Of a stretch of DNA of 64,000 nucleotides, positions 42,687 through 52,061 are shown piece after piece. Source of the stretch: Gemmatimonadota bacterium (GTDB lineage Bacteria > JAAXHH01). A model generated the notes under the pieces. It saw only the letters and a list, made by a program, of their open reading frames with translations. It made no database searches and was not told the origin of the DNA. The stretch lies in assembly GCA_026706345.1 (NCBI GenBank), contig JAPOYX010000181.1, positions 1-64,000 of the forward strand. Direction: 5' to 3'. How positions within the stretch are numbered: position 1 is the first letter of the stretch; every line of letters starts with the position of its first letter. Both the position numbers and the translations under genes were made by a program.

Positions 42687-43922
42687 ATGCCGCTGACCCT
42701 CCAAGCCGTACGAAACCGGTTTCCCGCACTCCAATACCGCGATTTCCGACTGCTGTGGTCCGGCCAGGTCGTTTCACTCACCGGATCCCGCATGCAGCAG
42801 ACCGCCGTGCTGTGGCACATGTATCAGTTGACCGAATCCGCGTATGCTCTTGGCGCGATGGCGGTTATACGACTCATTCCTATCCTGGTCCTTTCCCCGT
42901 TGGCCGGAGTGATCGCAGACACCCACGACCGCCGGCGCGTTCTGCTCATCGCCCAATGCGGCCTCGCCCTTATCAGTACCACGCTGGCATGGATTACGTG
43001 GTCAAGACAGGATTCCGCAACGGCACTCTACGTAATCACCGCCATCAGCGCGGGGATCGGATGCTTCAGCAGTCCGGCCAAGAACGCCATGGTGCCCAAC
43101 CTCGTATCCCGGCGGCATCTCGCCAACGCTATGAGTATCAATATCACTGCGTCCCACGTGGCATCGGTGACCGGGCCGGGCGTGGCCGGCCTGATCCTGG
43201 CCACGGGTTCCATCGCGACCGTCTACTGGATCAACTCCGTTTCCTTCGCCTTCATGATCGTGCCGATCCTGATGATGCGCACCGTCCACCGGAGCATCGG
43301 GGGCGTGACGCGGGTCAGCTTCGCCGCGGCCCTCGACGGACTCCGGTTCATTAAGCGTTCGCCCATCATCCGTTCGGCTATGGTGCTGGATTTCACCGCC
43401 ACCTTCTTCGCTTCCGCCACCTCGCTGCTGCCCATCTTCGCTACGGAAGTGCTGGGCGTGGGGGAACGGGGATACGGCCTGCTCTCGGCTGCCCCGGCGA
43501 TCGGCGCCGTGCTGACCGGCGCGCTCATGTCCACCTTCCCCGTGATCTCCGGCCAGGGCCGGCTGCTGTTCAAGGCGGTGGGGTGCTATGCGCTGGCCAC
43601 GGTGGTCTTCGGCATTTCATCCAGCTTCTGGCTCACCTTCGCGGCGCTGCTGCTGACCGGCGCCTTCGACACGATAAGCATGGTGCTGCGCCATACCATC
43701 ATGCAGCTTTCGACCCCGGACGAACTGCGCGGCCGAATGACCTCGGTAAACATGATGTTCGTCATGGGAGGGCCCCGGCTCGGCGAGGCCGAAGCCGGAC
43801 TGGTGGCTGGACTCGCCGGCGCGCCGTTCTCCGTCGTCACGGGCGGGATCGGCTGCCTTGCGGCCGTCGCCGTCATCGCCTGGCGGTCGCCCGCGCTGAG
43901 AAGGTACGACGGCCAGCGATAG
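42687..43922 (+). CDS. MFS transporter (MFS_3/EntS-like)
   Basis: 411 residues, about 12 membrane segments. The start FPALQYRDFRLLWSGQVVSLTGSRMQQTAVLWHMYQLTESA and the GVIADTHDRRRVLL loop are typical of the MFS_3 group, which includes enterobactin and drug exporters. Likely an inner-membrane exporter; substrate unknown. The amidohydrolase gene follows after 22 bases and is probably in the same transcript. Confidence 0.88.
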   Translation: MPLTLQAVRNRFPALQYRDFRLLWSGQVVSLTGSRMQQTAVLWHMYQLTESAYALGAMAVIRLIPILVLSPLAGVIADTHDRRRVLLIAQCGLALISTTLAWITWSRQDSATALYVITAISAGIGCFSSPAKNAMVPNLVSRRHLANAMSINITASHVASVTGPGVAGLILATGSIATVYWINSVSFAFMIVPILMMRTVHRSIGGVTRVSFAAALDGLRFIKRSPIIRSAMVLDFTATFFASATSLLPIFATEVLGVGERGYGLLSAAPAIGAVLTGALMSTFPVISGQGRLLFKAVGCYALATVVFGISSSFWLTFAALLLTGAFDTISMVLRHTIMQLSTPDELRGRMTSVNMMFVMGGPRLGEAEAGLVAGLAGAPFSVVTGGIGCLAAVAVIAWRSPALRRYDGQR

Positions 43923-43944
43923 CCTGAACCCAGGAGGATGTTTA

Positions 43945-44796
43945 ATGATTTACGATGTGCATTCCCATGCCTGGAGGTATCCCGACCACTTCAACGACAC
44001 CTTTCGGGAGCAGGCCATTCGCATGCGGGGCTATGAACTGGACCTGACGCCGTCGTACGAAAGCTATCTAGCCTCGGCCCGGAACGCCGGAGCACCCGTG
44101 AAGACCGTGGTCTTCGGCGGAAAGGCTAGGCTGTCGGGGCTGTGGACGCCCGACCGCTACGTAGCGGAGTACTGCGCGGCGTACCCCGATCAGACGATTC
44201 CTTTCATGTCGCTGGACCCCACCCAGGACGGCTGGAAAGAGGAAATGGCTGAAGGCCGGGAGCACCTGGGCATGCGGGGCATCAAGCTGCTGCCCATGTA
44301 CGCCGGGTTCTATCCCCAGGACCCTGAACTCGACGACCTGTGGCGCTACGCCGCCCGGCACGGACTGCCCGTCCTGCTGCACACCGGCACCACGTTCGTG
44401 GACCAGGCGCCGCTGGACTGCACCCTGCCCCGGCACCTGGACGCCGTCGCCATCAAGCATCCCGACTGCAGGATCATCATGGCCCACCTCGGTCATCCCT
44501 ACGAAGGTGAAACCGTGGCGGTCATCCGCAAGCACCCCAACGTATACGCCGATATCTCGGGGCTGCATTACCGTCCCTTCCAGTTTTATCACAGTCTCAT
44601 GCTCGTCCAGGAATACGGGGTATGGAATAAGCTGCTCTTCGGCACCGATTACCCGGTCACGACGGTGGACGACACGCTCCGCGACCTGCGCGGCCTGAAC
44701 ACCATGCTCGAGGGTACGAAACTGCCCCGCCTGAACGAAGCGGAAATGGAAAGGATGATTCACCGGGACGCGGGGGAGATACTGGGCATTGGTTGA
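43945..44796 (+). CDS. Amidohydrolase family 2 (metal-dependent TIM-barrel hydrolase)
   Basis: 283 residues. YDVHSHAWRYP (HxH metal ligands), VLLHTGTT, MAHLGHPY and LFGTDYPVTTVDD (distal Asp) define the amidohydro_2 family. Its members are hydrolases and decarboxylases such as the ACMSD and 4-oxalomesaconate types. No signal peptide. AGGAGG lies before ATG 43945. Substrate not readable from sequence. Confidence 0.87.
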   Translation: MIYDVHSHAWRYPDHFNDTFREQAIRMRGYELDLTPSYESYLASARNAGAPVKTVVFGGKARLSGLWTPDRYVAEYCAAYPDQTIPFMSLDPTQDGWKEEMAEGREHLGMRGIKLLPMYAGFYPQDPELDDLWRYAARHGLPVLLHTGTTFVDQAPLDCTLPRHLDAVAIKHPDCRIIMAHLGHPYEGETVAVIRKHPNVYADISGLHYRPFQFYHSLMLVQEYGVWNKLLFGTDYPVTTVDDTLRDLRGLNTMLEGTKLPRLNEAEMERMIHRDAGEILGIG

Positions 44797-44832
44797 CCGG
44801 CCGAGCCGCGGCCGACCCGCACGCAGCGCGCA

Positions 44833-46656
44833 TCAGTCCTCGCCGGTCAGCCACTGCCAGAACCGGAAGGGCTTCGGTTCGTTCTTCGTGGGATCCTTCA
44901 ATATGTCTTTCGTGATATAGAGCTCAGTCTGCAGATTGGACATGAGCTCGCCCCGCCAGGCCCGGTAACCCCACCTGTTGGGCTCCAGGGCATCTCCCTT
45001 GATAAAGGGCTTCCACATCTGGTTGATCCGGATGTACCACAGGAATATCCCCCCGGCTTCATCGACGAGGATACGCTCGGCGTCCCTGTACATGGCCATA
45101 CGCCGGCCGGGATCGCCCACCAGTTCGTTGGCCCGCCGCACGAGGCCTTCGAAATGGTCGTTGTGCCAGGCGTGGCGCCCGTTGGAAAGCCAGATGGTCA
45201 GCAGGTTGCCCGCGTCTATGAAGTCGTATTGGTAGGGGACCATACCGAGGGTCAGTTCCCGTGCGCTCATGGCGTCCAGGTAGACCTTGCGCTCCACGTT
45301 GCGCACGCCCACATCCAGTCCCAGGTGCTGATTCAGCATGGCCTGCACCGCCTCAGCGGCCGTCCGGATGTTGGCGGCCTCCCCGCGCAGCCAGATGTTC
45401 ACCTCCGGAAAACCGTGGCCGCCGGGATAGCCGGCCTCGGCCAGATAGCGCCTTGCCAGTTCGGGTTCGAACCGCTGCAGCGGGGCCAGTTCCTCCGAGC
45501 TGGAACCCGGGAACCCGGGCGGCAGCATGGAGGAAGCCGGTATGCCCACGTCGCGCATGGCCGACTTCATGATGGCGTCGACGTCGATGGCATGGGCGAA
45601 GGCCTTGCGCACGCGGACGTCGTCGAAGGGTGGATTATAGGTGTCCAGCATCAGGTAATACGTGGCGAAGTCCGTGTAGGCATTGAGTTGTTCGCGCAAG
45701 ACCGGATCCGCCTTGATCCGGTTGATCTCGGCCTGGTTGGTCAGGGGGACATAATCCACCTCGCCGGCCTCGTACGCCGAAAGGAACTGGGGCGGCACGG
45801 CGAGGTTGTACAATCTGGCCACGACCCGCTCGAGCATGGGCTTGATGGGACCCCGGTAGTTGTGGTTGATGCCGAGCACGATGCGGTCGCCCTTGATCCA
45901 TTCGACCAGGCGGTAGGGTCCGCTGCCGAAATGGGTTTCGGGCCGCGTCGCCCATTCGGGGCCGTATTTGTCGAACAGGTGGGTCGGGGATACCCAGCTT
46001 TTGGCAAGCAGGAGCGGGAGATAGGGCGTGGGACGTTCCGTCGTGAAGGCCACGGTGTGCTCGTCAAGCGCCTTGACGCCCAGAGAGTCGAGGGGCTGGC
46101 GTCCACCGACGACGTCGGTCCAGTTCTTGATCGAGCGGAAGTACCATTCGAAGTCGAAGCCCGTCTCGGGATTCGCCCAGCGGCGGAAGGTGGCCTCGTA
46201 GTCCCGGGCCGTTAGCGGATGGCCGTCCGCGAAGATCATCCCCTCCCGTATTTGGTACGTCCAGGTCAGCCCGTCATCGGACAGTTCCCATGAAGTGGCG
46301 CCGGCCGGAAGCAGGTTGAAATCCCGGTCCACGCGGGCGAGCGGCTCGGCCACCAGGCCCACCCCCCAGGCCTGTTTATAGGTTGAAGTACCCCGGTCGA
46401 GATACCGGTTGTCGGGCGAAAACTGGGTGAGAACCTGGAGATCCGGCGCCGCGGCATCGGGCGGGAGCTTGACGCCGAATGAGTTAACATACCGATCCGT
46501 TCCACCAGGATCCGATACATCGCCATCCTGTAACGCGAGAACGGAGAGGCTGGTCAGCACGAGGGCGACCCCGAGCAGAGGCAGAACGGCCGCCGGACGC
46601 ATGCGCCCCACCCACCGCCGGATGGCCGCGACCTGGGCAAATCGGAACAAGGGCAT
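44833..46656 (-). CDS. ABC transporter substrate-binding protein, family 5 (peptide/nickel type)
   Basis: 607 residues, a large SBP_bac_5 protein. An N-terminal hydrophobic segment (about 22-43, AVLPLLGVALVLTSLSVLAL) exports or anchors it. LVAEPLARVDRDFNLLPAGATSWELSDDGLTWTYQIREGMIFADGHPLTARDYEATF is the family signature region (split here over residues about 105-160). It would bind a peptide, sugar or similar solute in the periplasm. No permease or ATPase genes are adjacent, so its transporter must be elsewhere. ATG 46656 is used; ATG 46602 would give a shorter, more usual signal peptide. A near-consensus promoter lies upstream. Confidence 0.87.
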   Translation of the reverse strand: MPLFRFAQVAAIRRWVGRMRPAAVLPLLGVALVLTSLSVLALQDGDVSDPGGTDRYVNSFGVKLPPDAAAPDLQVLTQFSPDNRYLDRGTSTYKQAWGVGLVAEPLARVDRDFNLLPAGATSWELSDDGLTWTYQIREGMIFADGHPLTARDYEATFRRWANPETGFDFEWYFRSIKNWTDVVGGRQPLDSLGVKALDEHTVAFTTERPTPYLPLLLAKSWVSPTHLFDKYGPEWATRPETHFGSGPYRLVEWIKGDRIVLGINHNYRGPIKPMLERVVARLYNLAVPPQFLSAYEAGEVDYVPLTNQAEINRIKADPVLREQLNAYTDFATYYLMLDTYNPPFDDVRVRKAFAHAIDVDAIMKSAMRDVGIPASSMLPPGFPGSSSEELAPLQRFEPELARRYLAEAGYPGGHGFPEVNIWLRGEAANIRTAAEAVQAMLNQHLGLDVGVRNVERKVYLDAMSARELTLGMVPYQYDFIDAGNLLTIWLSNGRHAWHNDHFEGLVRRANELVGDPGRRMAMYRDAERILVDEAGGIFLWYIRINQMWKPFIKGDALEPNRWGYRAWRGELMSNLQTELYITKDILKDPTKNEPKPFRFWQWLTGED

Positions 46657-46702
46657 TGCCCCTTAGTCTACGGATTGGAAATTGAAAAGAAATCGCAGGT
46701 GA

Positions 46703-46731
46703 ATCTTAAGGAAATCCGACGGGGCTGTCAA
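46703..46731 (-). promoter_or_regulatory. Promoter of the substrate-binding protein gene
   Basis: Reading leftward: TTGACA (46731-46726), 17-base spacer, TAAGAT (46708-46703). The same box pair and spacing as the promoter at 31164-31192. Confidence 0.65.
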
Positions 46732-46764
46732 TGGTTTCATCCCGGTACAGCCGCCATAAAACAG

Positions 46765-46793
46765 GTGACACGAAGCACGCGGGCATTTAACCT
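46765..46793 (+). promoter_or_regulatory. Weak candidate promoter of the aldo/keto reductase operon
   Basis: GTGACA (46765-46770), 17-base spacer, TAACCT (46788-46793). Good -35, poor -10. Confidence 0.25.
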
Positions 46794-46879
46794 ATACGGG
46801 TTCCGACCGGGATGTGACGGCCTTCCGTCTCGACGGCCAGCCGGGCCCGATGGATGGATTCCACAGAAAGGAAAACAGT

Positions 46880-47899
46880 ATGCCTATAGCCACGAGACAA
46901 CTGGGGACCACAAACGCCCACGTAACCGAACTCGGATTCGGCAGCGCGCCACTGGGAGACCTGTTCCAGCCCGTCACGGACGCGAAATCGCGCGCCACGC
47001 TACGGGCGGCCTGGAGAGCCGGTATCCGCTACTACGACACCTCACCGTGGTACGGCTACGGCAAGAGCGAATTGAGGCTGGGTGAATTGCTCCGCCAGAA
47101 AACCCACGGATCCTACGTGGTGTCCACCAAGGTCGGCCGCGTGTTCAAGGCGACCCGGGATCTCAAGAACTTCGATTACGGTTTCTGGTGCGGGGGACTG
47201 CCCTTCGACCACGTTTACGATTACAGCTACGACGGTATCATGCGGTCCTACGAAGACAGCCTGATCCGTTTCGGGATCCACCGTATCGACCTGCTGCTGA
47301 TCCACGACCTGGATCCCTTCTACCACAACGAGGCCCAGATCCAGGCTTATCTCCATCAGTTGTTCACCAGCGGCTGGCGCGCGCTGGCGGAACTCAAGGC
47401 CTCGGGCGATATCAAGGGCGTAGGCGCCGGCCTGAACAAGACCGGGATGATGCTGCGCTTCCTGGAACTTATGCCGCTGGACTTCTTCATCGTGGCCATG
47501 CCGTATACATTGCTTGACCAGGACGCCCTCGACCGGGAACTGCCCCGATGCGAAGAGGACGGTATCGGTATCGTGATCGGCGCCGTCTTCGCGTCCGGCA
47601 TCCTGGTCACCGGCCCGACGGAGACATCGACCTACGGTTACTATCCCGCGACGCCGGAGATCATGGAGAAGACCCGCCGCATCCAGGCCGCATGCGAACG
47701 GCACGGCGTCCCCCTGGCCGCGGCGGCCCTTCAGTTTCCCCTGTTCCACCCGGCCGTCGCGTCCGTCATCCCCGGTGCGGTCAAACCGGAGTACGTGGAG
47801 TCGAACATCGCGAATTTCCAGCATGCCATTCCGGTGGACCTGTGGGCTGAGCTCAAATCGGACGGGCTGATGCGCGAAGACGCTCCGACTCCAGGGTAA
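46880..47899 (+). CDS. Aldo/keto reductase (D-threo-aldose 1-dehydrogenase-like)
   Basis: 339-residue NAD(P)-dependent aldo/keto reductase. YYDTSPWYGYGKSELRLGELL (catalytic Asp and Tyr), VVSTKVGR (Lys) and LLLIHDLDP (His) are present. The start RQLGTTNAHVTELGFGSAPLG and the FDYGFW segment fit the L-fucose / D-threo-aldose 1-dehydrogenase subgroup, which oxidises free sugars to lactones. AAAGGA precedes ATG 46880. First of four closely spaced rightward genes (reductase, TauE/SafE, sulfatase, MFS). Confidence 0.88.
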   Translation: MPIATRQLGTTNAHVTELGFGSAPLGDLFQPVTDAKSRATLRAAWRAGIRYYDTSPWYGYGKSELRLGELLRQKTHGSYVVSTKVGRVFKATRDLKNFDYGFWCGGLPFDHVYDYSYDGIMRSYEDSLIRFGIHRIDLLLIHDLDPFYHNEAQIQAYLHQLFTSGWRALAELKASGDIKGVGAGLNKTGMMLRFLELMPLDFFIVAMPYTLLDQDALDRELPRCEEDGIGIVIGAVFASGILVTGPTETSTYGYYPATPEIMEKTRRIQAACERHGVPLAAAALQFPLFHPAVASVIPGAVKPEYVESNIANFQHAIPVDLWAELKSDGLMREDAPTPG

Positions 47900-47905
47900 C
47901 CGTCC

Positions 47906-48646
47906 ATGGATTTTGAACTCTGGCAGCTGTTCCTGCTCGCCGGCGTGGGCGTTCTTTCCGGGTTTCTGAATGTCATCGCCGGCGGGGGGTCTCTGCTGGC
48001 CCTCCCCGTCCTCATTTTCATGGGACTGCCGGGCAACGTGGCCAACGGCACCAACCGCGTGGCCATCGTCGCTCAGAACGCGTCCGCCGTCACCAGCTTC
48101 TTTAAAAAGGGATACGCTGAACTGCGGATCATGCTGACCCTGGCGCTCTGCGCCGTACCGGGGGCGGCGATGGGGGCGTACCTGGGGACCCAGGTCAGCG
48201 GCGAACTGTTCAACAGGATCCTCGGCGGCCTGATGATTCTGCTGCTGGTCCTGATGAGCAGGAAACAGCGGGACGAGACCGAAACCGAAAAGCCCCAAAG
48301 ACTCGTCCTGGGACATCTTCTTATGGTCGCGGTGGGTTTCTACGGCGGGTTCATCCAGGCCGGCGTCGGGTTCTTTCTCATGGCCGTGCTCTACCGTGTC
48401 GTCGGCCTCGACCTCGTCCGCGTGAATGCCTTCAAGGTTTTCATCATCGGCATTTACACCCTGGTCGCACTGGCCATCTTCGCGGACAAGGGCCAGGTGC
48501 TCTGGCTCGTCGGGGCCAGCCTGGCCGTGGGCACCACGGTCGGCGGATGGCTCGGCGCGCATTTCACCGTCAAGCGGGGCGAACGACTGATCCGCGTCGT
48601 CCTGAACGTGGTATTGATCGTCATGGCCGTACGGCTTCTGCTCTGA
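47906..48646 (+). CDS. TauE/SafE (TSUP) family membrane transporter
   Basis: 246 residues, about eight membrane segments in two homologous halves: GFLNVIAGGGSLLALPVLIFMGLPGNVANGTNR in the first and GFYGGFIQAGVGFFLMAVLY in the second. TSUP proteins move sulfite, sulfonates or other organosulfur anions across the inner membrane. It starts six bases after the aldo/keto reductase and is followed by a sulfatase after 23 bases. Export or uptake of a sulfur anion in that context is a plausible inference. Confidence 0.88.
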   Translation: MDFELWQLFLLAGVGVLSGFLNVIAGGGSLLALPVLIFMGLPGNVANGTNRVAIVAQNASAVTSFFKKGYAELRIMLTLALCAVPGAAMGAYLGTQVSGELFNRILGGLMILLLVLMSRKQRDETETEKPQRLVLGHLLMVAVGFYGGFIQAGVGFFLMAVLYRVVGLDLVRVNAFKVFIIGIYTLVALAIFADKGQVLWLVGASLAVGTTVGGWLGAHFTVKRGERLIRVVLNVVLIVMAVRLLL

Positions 48647-48669
48647 CTCCCATCGCACCGGAGTTCATC

Positions 48670-50085
48670 GTGATCGACTCCGCAAGCCCATCCCGTCCGA
48701 ATGTCGTTCTGTGCATCTGTGACCAGTTGCGCGCGTTCGAAGTGGGATGCTACGGTAACGCGGTCGTCCGGACGCCCCACCTGGACCGCCTGGCGTCCGA
48801 AGGCGTCCGCTTCGAAACGGCGGTAAGCAACAACCCCGTTTGCATGCCCGCGAGATCATGTCTCATATCGGGCCAGTACAGCCGGACCTGCATGGGCACG
48901 CTGGGCAACTACACGGAGCGGCGGGAGGATGGATCGACGACGATGCCCGAATATCCGGCTGGCTGGCGCCCTCACCTGCCCGCGCCGACGCTGCCCGAGA
49001 TGTTCGGGACCCTGGGATACGATACGGCGCTGATCGGGAAATGGCATATTCATTCCGCTCCCGGATCGCTGGGATTCGACTACAGCCTGTACCCGCGGGT
49101 CCACCACCGCCACACCGGACAATCCTTCGTGGAAAACGACGGCGAGGAGTTCCAGGTGAAGGGCTTCAGCGTCCGCTTCGAATCAGATCAGGTCGGCGGC
49201 TACTTGAGAGACCGCGAGAAACAGGAGAAGCCCTTTTTCCTCTACTACAGCATCTCTCCACCCCATATGCCCGTCACGGACGCGCCGGAAACATACCTGG
49301 AAATGTACGATCCCGATGACATCCCCTTGCGGCCCAATGTCTTCCGGGACGGTCGCCTGCCGTACGACGAGCATTGGTTCAAAGTCTACCTCTGGGACTT
49401 TCTCTTCTACGAGCAGAACCTGCCGTTCACGCGTATCCTCCCCGACGGATTCGACCTGCGGCATCTGATCGCCCTCTACTACGGCATGACGACATGGGTT
49501 GACGACATGGTCGGCCGGCTCATGCATTTTCTCCGGACTTACCATCTCGCGGAAAACACCATCGTCCTTTTCCTCTCCGACCACGGCGACAACCTGGGCA
49601 GCCACCATCTGTTCAACAAGGGGCAACTGGTCGAAGAGTCCATCCGCATACCGCTGATCTTTCACGCTCCTAACCGGTTGAACCCACGGGTCGATGCGAC
49701 CTCGACGGCCCAGATCATCGACGTCATGCCCACCCTCCTCTCGTTCTGCGGAGGAGCCGTTCCCGCCCACGTCCAGGGGCGGAATCTGTCGACGGCCGTT
49801 TCTGGTCACGACGTCCCGGAAGGGGATGACGGCGTATACGTGGAGACTTCACGGGGCCAGGTCGGGCTGCGCACGTCGAGCCACACATACGGGATTCGCG
49901 TCGATCCAAAAGACGGCCGGGTCCTGGACGACCGGGATTGCTTCTTCGACCTGCGGACCGATCCCTACCAGTTGTCCAACCTGCGGGAATCCCGTCGCGA
50001 CACGGGGCTGGCGGCCGGTCTCCGGGACCGGGTGCTCACCTGGCACCACGAAACGCCGTGGATGGACAGCGGGGCGTTCGCGTAA
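48670..50085 (+). CDS. Cytoplasmic type I sulfatase
   Basis: 471 residues. RPNVVLCICDQLRAFEVGCYGN starts the fold (a single Asp where many sulfatases have two). C58-M-P-A-R is the CxPxR formylglycine motif, followed by SCLISGQYSRT. LFLSDHGDNLGSHHLFNKGQ holds the later metal-binding DHGD. No signal peptide, so cytosolic, as with the sulfatase at 1461. The GTG start at 48670 has GGAG seven bases upstream. Between a TauE/SafE-type transporter and an MFS gene in one operon: uptake of a sulfated compound, sulfate removal and export of sulfur anion is a consistent reading, but inferred. Confidence 0.87.
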   Translation: MIDSASPSRPNVVLCICDQLRAFEVGCYGNAVVRTPHLDRLASEGVRFETAVSNNPVCMPARSCLISGQYSRTCMGTLGNYTERREDGSTTMPEYPAGWRPHLPAPTLPEMFGTLGYDTALIGKWHIHSAPGSLGFDYSLYPRVHHRHTGQSFVENDGEEFQVKGFSVRFESDQVGGYLRDREKQEKPFFLYYSISPPHMPVTDAPETYLEMYDPDDIPLRPNVFRDGRLPYDEHWFKVYLWDFLFYEQNLPFTRILPDGFDLRHLIALYYGMTTWVDDMVGRLMHFLRTYHLAENTIVLFLSDHGDNLGSHHLFNKGQLVEESIRIPLIFHAPNRLNPRVDATSTAQIIDVMPTLLSFCGGAVPAHVQGRNLSTAVSGHDVPEGDDGVYVETSRGQVGLRTSSHTYGIRVDPKDGRVLDDRDCFFDLRTDPYQLSNLRESRRDTGLAAGLRDRVLTWHHETPWMDSGAFA

Positions 50086-50109
50086 CATACATTTCGACAG
50101 GAACGTCAT

Positions 50110-51315
50110 ATGACCGAGGCGAGCCGGGAAGGAAGCAACCGTCTGATCGCGGTGTTGTTCGGCGTCATGTTCGTGGCCGTCGCCGACAACCAGATGATCT
50201 CTCCGCTCCTGCCCGACCTGATTTCCGCCTTCGGCATGGGCGCCGGGCAGGCCGGGTTGCTGGTTTCGGTTTACGCCATCGCCGCGGCCGCCGTTTCCTT
50301 CGCACTCGGGCCGCTGTCGGACAGGACGGGACGAAGGAAAATGCTCGTCGCCGCGCTTATGGTCTTCACCGCTGCGACTCTGCTGTGCGGCCTGGCGTGG
50401 AACTATGCGTCGCTGGTGGCCTTCCGCGCCGTCACCGGAGCGGCCGCGGGGACCCTTTCGCTCAACATTACCGCGTGTATCGGGGATCACTTTCTTTACA
50501 GACGGCGGGGCGCCGCCATGGGATTGGTCATGTCCGGTTACTTCGCGGCCATGATCCTGGGCGTGCCGGCAGGGGCCTTTGTCGCGGAGGCCTGGTCCTG
50601 GCGGTGGGCCTTCGGTGCTTTCGCCGGGGCGGGATTGCTGCTATGGGCGCCGGCCATGGCTATCATACCTTCCCGCGTCCTCGCCGTCGGTGGCATTTCC
50701 GTAATCGACATGGTAAGGGGCTACGGCCGCTTTCTCGCGCGCACCGGCCCCCTGGCGGTGATCGCGGCGTCCTTTCTCGTGTCGGCTTCCACGGTCGGAT
50801 TCATCACCTTCGTGGGGACGTGGCTGCGGGACGCCTACGGGCTTTCAACCGACTGGATCGGCCTGGTATTCCTCTTCAGCGGCCTGGGTGCGCTGCTGGG
50901 CAGCCCGCTGGCCGGATATCTCTCGGACCGCGTGGGAAAGCGGGGAATCGTGGTGGTTAGCGGACTGGTAATGGCGATTCTGCTGGCCGGAATCCCGTGG
51001 ATCACCGACCGGCTGCCGGTGGTGTTCGCCGGATTCATCCTCACCGGCATCGCCGGAGCCTTTCGCCACGCACCGTTTCAGGCGCTCGTCACGGCCATGG
51101 CAACCGATGAGGAACGCGGCACCCTCATCGCGCTCAAGAACACCGTGGCGGAATTCGGCATCGCCGGCGGTACAGCCCTATGCGGCGTACTGTACGTCGT
51201 CTTCGGATACCCCTCCGTCGGAGCGGCCTGCGGCGTCATGGCCGCCGCCGCGTCCTTCGTCATCCTGGTCTGGGTGGGCGAGCTAGGCGGCCCAGGCGAG
51301 TCCGGGGAGGCCTGA
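50110..51315 (+). CDS. MFS transporter
   Basis: 401 residues with about 12 membrane segments. VAVADNQMISPLLPDLISAFGMGAGQAGLLVS and the LGPLSDRTGRRKMLVAALM loop between segments 2 and 3 are standard MFS motif A (DHA1-like). LSDRVGKRGIVVVSGL is the matching loop in the second half. Last gene of the aldo/keto reductase operon, 24 bases after the sulfatase; import of its substrate or export of a product are both possible. Converges on the DUF1080 gene four bases later. Confidence 0.87.
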   Translation: MTEASREGSNRLIAVLFGVMFVAVADNQMISPLLPDLISAFGMGAGQAGLLVSVYAIAAAAVSFALGPLSDRTGRRKMLVAALMVFTAATLLCGLAWNYASLVAFRAVTGAAAGTLSLNITACIGDHFLYRRRGAAMGLVMSGYFAAMILGVPAGAFVAEAWSWRWAFGAFAGAGLLLWAPAMAIIPSRVLAVGGISVIDMVRGYGRFLARTGPLAVIAASFLVSASTVGFITFVGTWLRDAYGLSTDWIGLVFLFSGLGALLGSPLAGYLSDRVGKRGIVVVSGLVMAILLAGIPWITDRLPVVFAGFILTGIAGAFRHAPFQALVTAMATDEERGTLIALKNTVAEFGIAGGTALCGVLYVVFGYPSVGAACGVMAAAASFVILVWVGELGGPGESGEA

Positions 51316-51319
51316 AGCA

Positions 51320-52051
51320 TCAGGTTTCGTCGTAGGCGGTAAGACGTCTCACCCAGATGTTGCGGAACCGGACGGGATTGCCGTGATCCTGAAGCTGCAG
51401 GGGACCCGTCACAGGGTGGGGCGTATCGTAGTTCGCAAGGTCCCGGTGCCCGGTGGGACCGACGGACCGCTGGCGGTGATGCACCACGACGCCGTTGTGG
51501 ATGACCGTCAAATGCGTGCCCTTGACCAGCCTGTCGCCGTCCCACGAAGGCGATTCGAAGATGATGTCGTAGCTCTGCCATTCGCCCGGTCCCCGGCTGG
51601 CATTGACCAGGGGAGGGTACTGGCCGTAAATGGCCGAGGCGGAACCGTCGGCATAGGTTCGGTTGTTGAAGCTGTCCAGCACCTGGACTTCATACAGCCC
51701 GAGCAGGAACACGCCGCTGTTGCCCCGGCCCTGGCTGTCTCCCACCACCTCTTCCGGCGTGGCCCATTCGAGATGCAGCTGGCAGTCGCCGAAATGCGCG
51801 CGGGTCGAGATATCTCCGGAACCGTTGACCTCCATGTAACCGTTTTCCACCTTCCAGGACGCGGGGCCTCCGTTCCGGCCGACCCACTGGTCGAGATCCG
51901 ATCCATCGAAAAGCACGGCCGCGTCAGAAGGAGGGCTCCCGGCAGCGCCGCCCGGCGTGACCACGCGGGGCTGGGGCCGATCGCCGTCGTGAACGCGCCA
52001 GGTGCCGCCCGGGATTTCGGGTGTGTCGCTGTAACCAACGGAATCCGCCAT
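51320..52051 (-). CDS. DUF1080 (3-keto-disaccharide hydrolase-like) protein
   Basis: 243 residues with the lectin-like DUF1080 fold. VLFDGSDLDQWVGRNGGPASWKVENGYMEV, RGNSGVFLLGLYEVQVLDSFNN, GEWQSYDIIFESPSWDG and GPLQLQDHGNPVRFRNIWVRRL are the family core. Such proteins have been linked to hydrolysis of 3-keto sugars and glycosides. No signal peptide is seen here, whereas many homologues are exported. AGGAG precedes ATG 52051. Last gene of a leftward set with the M20 peptidase and an aldo/keto reductase. Confidence 0.88.
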   Translation of the reverse strand: MADSVGYSDTPEIPGGTWRVHDGDRPQPRVVTPGGAAGSPPSDAAVLFDGSDLDQWVGRNGGPASWKVENGYMEVNGSGDISTRAHFGDCQLHLEWATPEEVVGDSQGRGNSGVFLLGLYEVQVLDSFNNRTYADGSASAIYGQYPPLVNASRGPGEWQSYDIIFESPSWDGDRLVKGTHLTVIHNGVVVHHRQRSVGPTGHRDLANYDTPHPVTGPLQLQDHGNPVRFRNIWVRRLTAYDET

Positions 52052-52061
52052 GGATCGACTC

